The translations under genes and the position numbers were made by a program. From a virus, in the IMG/VR virus record IMGVR_UViG_3300025785_000076, positions 1 to 26,725 of that record: DNA of 26,725 nucleotides; one strand, written 5' to 3'. This document shows positions 13,886 to 19,605 of this stretch, piece by piece (the first letter of the stretch is position 1; the number at the start of each line of letters is the position of its first letter). The notes below the pieces were generated by a model. It was not told the origin of the DNA, made no database searches, and saw only the letters and a list, made by a program, of their open reading frames with translations.

Positions 13886-14140
13886 TCATGTATTTACCGG
13901 TGCCACAAACACATCATTAACAGGGTCGTAGGTGTAGCCAATGCCAGCGTAAGTATATCGTAATGCTACACCACCGTCGGGTTCGCCATCGGGACCATAG
14001 TGTACTCCGTTGCGAGTGTTGTAGCTGGTCTGTATCCAAGCAGCAGGATCACCCACTGCGCCGCTGTCGATGAAGTCTTGTTCGGCAACTATGACTTCTA
14101 CCACCACATTGTTTTCGTTGATTCTTGCAAAGTGACTCAT
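13886..14140 (-). CDS. Short MSHFA-family fibre-associated protein (84 aa)
   Basis: The protein is 84 residues: MSHFARINENNVVVEVIVAE (1-20), WIQTSYNTRNGVHYGPDGEP (34-53) and RYTYAGIGYTYDPVNDVF (61-78), ending VAPVNT. It is clearly paralogous to the 120-residue protein at 11657-12019. It lacks the PYPSW and WDETTTSW segments that form the C-terminal third there, so it is either a natural short form or a truncated duplicate. The reading frame is intact with a clean stop, and the start has GGAAC before ATG. It lies 10 bp behind the double-glycine-rich fibre gene and 11 bp ahead of the next MSFP fibre gene. The function is unknown; an assembly or fibre-associated role is inferred only from position. 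Confidence 0.8.
   Translation of the reverse strand: MSHFARINENNVVVEVIVAEQDFIDSGAVGDPAAWIQTSYNTRNGVHYGPDGEPDGGVALRYTYAGIGYTYDPVNDVFVAPVNT
13889..13898 (-). promoter_or_regulatory. Candidate T4-type late promoter for the 614-aa fibre gene
   Basis: The minus strand reads GGTAAATACA, 14 bp before the ATG at 13874 and overlapping the 3' end of the 84-residue gene. The order TAAATAC, then a few bases, then AGGATAA, then ATG is nearly the same as before the gene starting at 9697. It is supported by recurrence in the window rather than by strength of the single match. Confidence 0.45.
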
Positions 14141-14150
14141 ACTTGTTCCA

Positions 14151-16235
14151 TTAGAAAGTTATTGTGCCAGAAGTAGTAAAGGTATAATAGATATAGCCAT
14201 CGCCTGGCACTGATGTAGACGCGCCTGATACCGATGCTGGTGCCGCAATATTGGCATACATTCTAAAAATACTCACACCACTACCACCGTTGGCACCGTA
14301 AGTACGATTAAAAGGACTTCCGTTAAGTTGCGTTCCGCCGCCGCCGCCACCGCCAGTAAATGCGTTGCCAGCAACTGCAAAAAGACCATATTGACCTGCT
14401 GTTGTAGAATACGTACCTCCATTACCGCCACCGCCTGTACCCCCAACACTTGCAGTTTGAGTGTTACTACCTGCACCGCCACCTCCTGCATAACTATTAC
14501 CATTTACCCATTGTAGACCATTGCCACCAACACCGCCCTGGTTGCCTGTGCCAGACCCGTTGGCTCCCGCTTGACCTGCTCCGCCGCCACCGCCGGCTGT
14601 AAGGACGGCGTTTTGGTCGCCTTTTCCTGATCCACCAGCATATCCCGAGATGACTATGTTGCCAAATAATGTTGTTTGGCCCTGAGTTGTAGCACCGCCG
14701 GCCTGAACAGTGTTGGTATTGTTGCTGCCGCCGCCGCCGCCTGAGCCGCCTGCGCCTCCGGTACTGTTAGTATCACCGCCTCCCCCTGCGCCTCCACCGT
14801 AGGCAGTGACAGTGATTGTTCCTGACACAATGTTTGAGTTACTGCCAATGTTTCCTGCGCTGCCGCCATGGTTAGCTGCATTGCCGGCTCCATTACCGCC
14901 TGCGCCAATGGTAATAGTGTAAGAAGTTCCCCTAACTATAGGCACTTGTGCTTGCGCTACATATCCGCCGCCACCTCCGCCGCCACCACCGGCGCCAGCA
15001 CCGCCACCTCCGCCACCACCAACTAATAAGAAGTCAAACGTCGACGATATTGTTGGACTCGAGCTGCTACCCGAAGATCCAACTGCTACTAATTCTGGGA
15101 TCAGCACAACAAGTCCGTCTCCGCCTGTTTGTAGGCTTGATGATCCTGATGTAAGTCCTGCACCACCAATAGCAGCATTGGGATACAGTGATAGATTGAC
15201 ATCACCAAATGCAGCTGGAACTGTGGCAACAACGGATGATGCACTGTATCCCTGATAAGTGATACCTCCCGGGGACAATGATGGAGTTCCTTGATAGGTA
15301 GTAGTACCAAAAGACACTGCGGCATTGTTGATAAATCCACTGCCGCCCGAGCCACCAGAACCATTTCCCCCACCAGTTGCAGGGCCACCATATCCACCGT
15401 AATAGCCTCCACCGCCGCAGCCACCTCTTGCACCACTGGCAACTGTGCCTGGACCGCCCTGTAATGCTGCGTAACCGCTTGTTTGTGTTGCAACAGCAGG
15501 AGCACCAACACCAGTAGCACTACTGCCAGCAATACTTACCATACCGCCTCCGTTGCCTCCAGGGTATGGCCCGCTTGAAACCCCGCCACCTCCGCCGGCT
15601 ATTAGTACAGCGTTGGCCTGTGTGTAGTTACCACCTTGATACAAGTTTCCAAAAAATATACCCGACAAGCCGCCGCCGCCACCTACTCCAACTAAACCAG
15701 CACCGCCGCCAATTACACTGGTTGCGTTACTGAATCTTCCACCTTGCCCAACGCACACTGTGTAGACGTTGCCGGCAGTTAATGTCATAAGTCCCGAACT
15801 GAATCCTCCAGTTCCTCCGTATGCTGGACTTGTTCCAATTAGGCCTGCTCCGCCTGCTCCCCAGGATTTGACATAAATAGGCATACTAGTCAATACTGTA
15901 ATAGCGTAGAATCCATTGGCACTAAAAGCCAAGTTGCCGTTGGTAAAACTCCAACTGCCGGGAGCGCCTGCTACGTTAGAGTATATTGATATATTAACAC
16001 CTGTTGGTACTACGTTTGCACCTGACCCGCCTGTGCCGCCACCACCTGTTGTAGTAGTACCAGAACTGGCATTGGCACCTGGGGTAACTACCACGGTGGT
16101 AATCACACTGTTGGCTGTCAAACTGGTACCTGAAATACTGGCGTTGCCTGTGGTAGCGTTGTTGAATGCCACAAGGTCACTGCTCTGAGCACTACGGGCT
16201 TGAGTAAAACGTGCGCTGGCTGTTTTAAATCCCAT
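14151..16235 (-). CDS. Tail-fibre tip protein with two glycine-rich domains (694 aa)
   Basis: The protein is 694 residues. The N-terminus (MGFKTASARFTQARSAQSSD) differs from the MSFP fibres and probably attaches elsewhere. Residues about 120-380 form a first glycine-rich domain that includes ARGGCGGGGYYGGYGGP (268-284) and GGSGGSGFINN (294-304). It closes with GGDGLVVLIPE, a pattern like the ALK/LTK-type glycine-rich domain. A Ser-rich linker (385-398) leads to a second glycine-rich domain (about 400-694). This second domain starts FDFLLVGGGGGGG, contains GTSYTITIGAGGNG, and ends DGYIYYTFTTSGTITF, of the kind found at phage fibre tips. Most codons in these parts are GGN, giving C/G-rich tracts on the plus strand. 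The gene starts inside the stop of the upstream 109-residue gene (TAATG). Receptor binding is inferred. Confidence 0.82.
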   Translation of the reverse strand: MGFKTASARFTQARSAQSSDLVAFNNATTGNASISGTSLTANSVITTVVVTPGANASSGTTTTGGGGTGGSGANVVPTGVNISIYSNVAGAPGSWSFTNGNLAFSANGFYAITVLTSMPIYVKSWGAGGAGLIGTSPAYGGTGGFSSGLMTLTAGNVYTVCVGQGGRFSNATSVIGGGAGLVGVGGGGGLSGIFFGNLYQGGNYTQANAVLIAGGGGGVSSGPYPGGNGGGMVSIAGSSATGVGAPAVATQTSGYAALQGGPGTVASGARGGCGGGGYYGGYGGPATGGGNGSGGSGGSGFINNAAVSFGTTTYQGTPSLSPGGITYQGYSASSVVATVPAAFGDVNLSLYPNAAIGGAGLTSGSSSLQTGGDGLVVLIPELVAVGSSGSSSSPTISSTFDFLLVGGGGGGGAGAGGGGGGGGGYVAQAQVPIVRGTSYTITIGAGGNGAGNAANHGGSAGNIGSNSNIVSGTITVTAYGGGAGGGGDTNSTGGAGGSGGGGGSNNTNTVQAGGATTQGQTTLFGNIVISGYAGGSGKGDQNAVLTAGGGGGAGQAGANGSGTGNQGGVGGNGLQWVNGNSYAGGGGAGSNTQTASVGGTGGGGNGGTYSTTAGQYGLFAVAGNAFTGGGGGGGTQLNGSPFNRTYGANGGSGVSIFRMYANIAAPASVSGASTSVPGDGYIYYTFTTSGTITF

Positions 16236-16564
16236 TAAGTTATCTCGCTTCCAAATACGTTAAATGCCACGTTACCACTAGCAGCATTGCCACTCAGCAC
16301 ATCAGTGTTGCCCAGGGTCATGCCCAGTGTCAATGTGATAGTGTCATTGGCTGGTAAAGGTGTGTTAAAGTTGATATAATGCTGTCTGGCCAATGCAGCA
16401 CCTTGTGGCTGCACTGCCAAGCTAAATGTAGTAGCCAAGCTGTTGGTATTACAAATGCTCACTGTACTCACGATAGTACTAGTGGCGGCTGGCACCGTAT
16501 AGATAGTAGTTTGTGTGTTTGCTGCGGGATTAATTTGTCCCAATACTCGATATGTTATTGCCAT
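16235..16564 (-). CDS. Small beta-rich virion accessory protein (109 aa)
   Basis: The protein is 109 residues: MAITYRVLGQINPAANTQTT (1-20), IYTVPAATSTIVSTVSICNT (21-40), ARQHYINFNTPLPANDTITL (59-78) and a FNVFGSEIT end. The whole protein reads as alternating beta strands with a NDTITLTLGMTLGNTDVL core and looks like a single small sandwich domain. I associate this type with small structural proteins next to fibre genes in T4-like aquatic phages, but its position in the particle is not known to me. It has a strong AAGGAAACATA ribosome-binding site and follows the 575-residue fibre gene after nine bases. It is coupled to the double-glycine fibre by TAATG, which suggests the two are made in fixed proportion. 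Confidence 0.78.
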   Translation of the reverse strand: MAITYRVLGQINPAANTQTTIYTVPAATSTIVSTVSICNTNSLATTFSLAVQPQGAALARQHYINFNTPLPANDTITLTLGMTLGNTDVLSGNAASGNVAFNVFGSEIT

Positions 16565-16573
16565 TATGTTTCC

Positions 16574-18301
16574 TTAACTTGCACCCATCAACATGAATGG
16601 ATGCGGTATGTTATATTCAATTCTAGTCACTGTGCCTGCTGCTGCATTACTAGAGACAAAAAGATTACCTCTCACAGTGGTGTTGCCAGTTGTGATCAGT
16701 GTTGTAACTGTTTGTGTTCCAGAAACAAAACTGTTACCCAGATAAGTGTTGGCTGTTACTGTCAAGTTGCCGTTTACTGTCAAGTTACCAGCGGTGGCAT
16801 TGCCAACACCTGCACTGGTTGGACTAGACTGCACATCAACCCAAACCAACTGTGTTCCATCGTTGATGTATTCGTAGAGAGTGTCTGCTGCCTGATAGTA
16901 CCATTGGTCGCCCACGTGAGCAGATGCTGGTACTGTGTTACTGGCCGTGTAAGTAATACCCGAGCCTGTTCCACTGCCGCTACTGTAGGCATTACCGTTG
17001 GCCCAAAACACACCGCCGGTGGTGATTACATTACCAACTGTTGCAGTTCCTACAATTGAGATAGTATTACTATAGGTAAATTCGTTGGTTGTTGTATTGT
17101 AGGTTACAATATTGCCAACGTTACTGGTATCATTGCGTACAGCACTTACAATAAATCCAGCGCGGCCGCCATCGTTCAAAGGATTGCCGCTGGAATTCAA
17201 TATGATACTTGGTGCAGACTGTACTACACCGGCACTGTTACCAATTGCTATTGCGTTGCTTGCTTGGTTGTTGGATCCAGCATTTGGGCCAACTGCCACT
17301 GCACCTTGACCTTGGTATTGAGTACCAGCATAAGAACCAATAGCAACCACATTGCCGTTACTGCTGTTAAAACCAGCATTGTAACCAATCAATACGCTTT
17401 GGGCGCCAGCTGTGTTTTGTCCGGCCTGACCACCAATTACAACACTGTATGCACCTTGTGTATTATAACCGGCATAGGTACCAATACCAATAGCATAAGT
17501 GCCTTGACTGATTGCTCCAGCACTTGCACCCAGTGTGACTGTTGTTTGTGTGGTCTTTAGACTGCTGAATGTTGCTGCACCCGGGGTAGTTCCACCAATA
17601 GTGCCAGGGCTTGCTGGGTTAAAGTTACTACTGACAAATGGTGCACCGTTGGCATAGAAAAATCCTGTGGCTAGCACATTGCCTGATGTTGTATTACCAC
17701 TGACTGTTAGTACGTTGGCTGTTAGTACGTTAGCAGTTTCTGTGTAAAGAACTGTTTCGTAGTTGATTGTGGTAATGTTCCCAGTAACTGCCAAATTACC
17801 AACTGTTAAGTTACCACCATAACTTGGCAAATATGCTGCCACGTTGGCATTGGTATATACTTGCCCTTGTAGTGTTGCAATTTGACTACTTTGGATGGTA
17901 TTGGCCGCATCAACATAGGCCTTCATTGCTGTGTTGGCTGTGACTATAGCGGCATTAGCGCCAGCAATTTGACTCTGTAAAGAAACAACATTGGTGGTAA
18001 AGTCTACGCCGCTAACAGAAATAGCCGAGGCTACAATGTTACCAGTTGTAATGTTGGCATAACTGGTCACAGCTATGTTGGTGTTGGTAGTGCCGTCACT
18101 GCTGGTATAGGCTGTTACAAAACTCTGCGAGCTTTCGTTCCAATACAGAGCCACGTTTGATACCAGCCCGTTGGCACGATTAAACAAGAATCCAACATCT
18201 ACGTTGGCCAGTGTAGATGCTTGGTGTAAGACCGTAATGGGATCCACAAACCATTCAACGTTCGTATCAATGTCCCAAATTTTTGGTCTAGTTAATGCCA
18301 T
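16574..18301 (-). CDS. Tail-fibre protein with coiled coil and YadA-head-like repeats (575 aa)
   Basis: The protein is 575 residues. The N-terminal head (1-65) has EWFVDPITVLHQASTLANVD and VALYWNESSQSFVTAY, probably for virion attachment. Residues about 103-155 (VSLQSQIAGANAAIVTANTA and TIQSSQIATLQGQVYTN) look like a trimeric coiled coil. Fibre beta repeats follow. Residues about 255-362 form a run of repeats with the AIGxxAGxxxxGxxSVxIGxxAG pattern (IGIGTYAGYNTQGAYSVVIG, VLIGYNAGFNSSNGNVVAIG), like the left-handed beta-roll head of trimeric autotransporter adhesins. A QWYY module (PASAHVGDQWYYQAADTLYE, 458-477) and more GNLTVNGNLTVTAN repeats precede a hydrophobic end (HPFMLMGAS). It follows a terminator and a GGATAAATAC promoter, so it leads its own transcription unit. 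Adhesion is the likely role. Confidence 0.82.
   Translation of the reverse strand: MALTRPKIWDIDTNVEWFVDPITVLHQASTLANVDVGFLFNRANGLVSNVALYWNESSQSFVTAYTSSDGTTNTNIAVTSYANITTGNIVASAISVSGVDFTTNVVSLQSQIAGANAAIVTANTAMKAYVDAANTIQSSQIATLQGQVYTNANVAAYLPSYGGNLTVGNLAVTGNITTINYETVLYTETANVLTANVLTVSGNTTSGNVLATGFFYANGAPFVSSNFNPASPGTIGGTTPGAATFSSLKTTQTTVTLGASAGAISQGTYAIGIGTYAGYNTQGAYSVVIGGQAGQNTAGAQSVLIGYNAGFNSSNGNVVAIGSYAGTQYQGQGAVAVGPNAGSNNQASNAIAIGNSAGVVQSAPSIILNSSGNPLNDGGRAGFIVSAVRNDTSNVGNIVTYNTTTNEFTYSNTISIVGTATVGNVITTGGVFWANGNAYSSGSGTGSGITYTASNTVPASAHVGDQWYYQAADTLYEYINDGTQLVWVDVQSSPTSAGVGNATAGNLTVNGNLTVTANTYLGNSFVSGTQTVTTLITTGNTTVRGNLFVSSNAAAGTVTRIEYNIPHPFMLMGAS
17216..17539 (-). repeat. YadA-head-like protein repeats inside the 575-aa fibre gene
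   Basis: About six imperfect units of 14-20 residues carry the motif (S/A)(V/I)xIGxxAG: YAIGIGTYAG, SVVIGGQAG, SVLIGYNAG, VVAIGSYAG, AVAVGPNAG and AIAIGNSAG. The periodic glycines and alternating strands predict a left-handed beta roll. The repeats have diverged at DNA level, so this is an old protein repeat and not a recent tandem duplication. Confidence 0.75.
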
Positions 18302-18320
18302 CTTTTTCTCACTCTATCAC

Positions 18321-18330
18321 GTATTTATCC
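18321..18330 (-). promoter_or_regulatory. Candidate T4-type late promoter for the 575-aa fibre gene
   Basis: The minus strand reads GGATAAATAC, 20 bp before the ATG at 18301. It lies immediately downstream of the hairpin terminator, where a new transcription unit would be expected. The same element occurs at 9231-9240. A start about six bases after TAAATA leaves a leader of about 15 nt that contains the GTGAGA ribosome-binding region. Confidence 0.65.
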
Positions 18331-18356
18331 AAAACAAAAGGGGCCTCGGCCCCTTT
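18331..18356 (-). terminator. Rho-independent terminator after the 388-aa fibre gene
   Basis: Read on the minus strand, a 9-bp perfect stem (AAAGGGGCC paired with GGCCCCTTT, 18337-18356, two-base loop) is followed by TTTTGTTTT. It begins 16 bp after the stop at 18372. The T tract follows the stem only on the minus strand, so it serves the fibre genes to the right. Confidence 0.88.
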
Positions 18357-18371
18357 ACGGAGTGTGTTGAT

Positions 18372-19538
18372 TTAGAATCTACCCACAACCACTTCAATGA
18401 CACCTTTGCTGTTCATTGGGAAATCTTGTAGTGCTTTACCAATCACTTGTCCAACGCCTGCACCGTTGTTGGATTTGGCATAGCCCCAACCTGCACTGAC
18501 CATTAGATCACCTTTGGCAACTGGTCCTACTACCATGCAGGGCACACGTCCTGTCAGTGCCAGTGCGGTGACATTGGGCCCAGATAATGCGCCATTCATC
18601 AGATGTGCTGGGTTAGTAGAAACTACTCCTGCTACACGGGTTGTATCAGCATCAGCTAGTGTAACTTCTGCTGTGCCTCCAAACTGCAATACAGTGCCCG
18701 GATTGTAGTATTTGTCTGCTTGATAGTTTTCTGCCAAGTCAGCATATAGTGCGTGGGTTGATGTACCGTAGATGGTGTTGTACCAAGCTGAGGTTGAACC
18801 CAAGTTATAGGTAACGTTAGCACTAGGCTGAACTGTTTGTGTATTGGTTGTGCCCGCAACTGTTAGACCAGATAGTGTACCAACTGCTGTGATGTTTGTT
18901 TGACTAGCTGTTTGTAGTGTACCTGTTAATGTTGTTGCACTACTAGCACCAATTGATGTAACACCAGCGAGTGTTGTGATGTTTGGTTGACTAGCTGTTT
19001 GTAGTGTACCTGTTAATGTTGTTGCACTACTAGCACCAATTGATGTAACACCAGCGAGTGTTGTGATGTTTGGTTGGCTTGCACTAGAACTATTCAGTGT
19101 ACCATACAATACTGCACTTGCATTACCAATGGTAGCACCGTACACGTTTGTGGCTGTCACTGTACCAAACTGACCACTTGCGCCTGCATTGCCAATGGTG
19201 GCAGCATTGACTGTAGTAGCGGTGATAAAAGTAGCAGTTTCTGTGTTAATTGTGGTTGTAGTACCGTTGACTGTGAAGTTGCCAGGAATAGTTAGTCCTG
19301 TAGAAGTAAATGTGGCAACGTTGGCCCCACCTACCCCAACTGTAACAGATGCAGAGTTGACGTTTACGTTGCTGGTGCTCTGATATATTTGATTACTGCT
19401 CAAGCCACCAAAGCTGCCGCCGCCGGTGACTGTGATGTTACCGCTTGTAATGACGTCGCCGTTACCGGCAAAAATTGTTGCTGGTCCTGCTGTAAGACCG
19501 TTTTGTACTATGAAGTTTGTATTTACGCTTGCTACCAT
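18372..19538 (-). CDS. Tail-fibre protein with AATIGN repeats and C-terminal ADLAENY domain (388 aa)
   Basis: The protein is 388 residues. The N-terminus reads MVASVNTNFIVQNGLTAGPA. Residues about 108-148 hold two AATIGN units like those in the giant fibres to the right. Residues about 155-212 hold two nearly identical 29-residue repeats (ITTLAGVTSIGASSATTLTG, then TLQTASQ). TYNLGSTSAWYNTIYGTSTH (243-262) leads into the C-terminal domain (262-388): ALYADLAENY, GTVLQFGGTAEVT, AGVVSTNPAHLMN, GRVPCMVVGPVAKGDLM, VIGKAL and IEVVVGRF. This domain is paralogous to the end of the 5365-6078 protein and may act as a trimerisation or chaperone domain. The ribosome-binding site is AAGGAAACAAA before ATG. 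The gene ends in front of the clear terminator and so closes the transcription unit running in from the right. Confidence 0.82.
   Translation of the reverse strand: MVASVNTNFIVQNGLTAGPATIFAGNGDVITSGNITVTGGGSFGGLSSNQIYQSTSNVNVNSASVTVGVGGANVATFTSTGLTIPGNFTVNGTTTTINTETATFITATTVNAATIGNAGASGQFGTVTATNVYGATIGNASAVLYGTLNSSSASQPNITTLAGVTSIGASSATTLTGTLQTASQPNITTLAGVTSIGASSATTLTGTLQTASQTNITAVGTLSGLTVAGTTNTQTVQPSANVTYNLGSTSAWYNTIYGTSTHALYADLAENYQADKYYNPGTVLQFGGTAEVTLADADTTRVAGVVSTNPAHLMNGALSGPNVTALALTGRVPCMVVGPVAKGDLMVSAGWGYAKSNNGAGVGQVIGKALQDFPMNSKGVIEVVVGRF
18904..19077 (-). repeat. Two tandem 87-bp direct repeats in a fibre gene
   Basis: The stretch beginning ctagctgtttgtagtgtacc at 18904 recurs at 18991 after exactly 87 bp. 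By eye the two copies differ only at the last base (a at 18990, g at 19077). The unit encodes 29 residues in frame, so copy number can change without breaking the gene. Near identity, including silent positions, points to recent duplication. Confidence 0.9.
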
Positions 19539-19581
19539 TTTGTTTCCTTGGTTCCATATTCCCCAAAAGGATTAGAAGTCA

Positions 19582-19598
19582 GGGTAGACCATCTACCC
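19582..19598 (-). terminator. Possible weak hairpin between fibre genes
   Basis: A 7-bp perfect stem with a three-base loop (GGGTAGA, loop, TCTACCC) lies in the 67-bp gap after the stop of the 1491-residue gene. On the minus strand it is followed by TGACTTCTAATCCTTTT, with no immediate T run, so termination would be weak. It could instead be an RNA-processing or stability element. No late-type promoter was found in this gap. Confidence 0.35.
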
Positions 19599-19605
19599 CA
19601 ACCAA

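Noticed and set aside
10247-16235. Diversity-generating retroelement with variable and template repeats at the fibre tips
   Set aside because: No reverse transcriptase gene, accessory gene or adenine-biased template/variable repeat pair is visible in the window. The glycine-rich similarity is explained by protein composition.
16379-17059. Plus-strand 226-residue open frame
   Set aside because: It is antisense to two well-supported genes, and its cysteine- and serine-rich translation is typical of a shadow frame.
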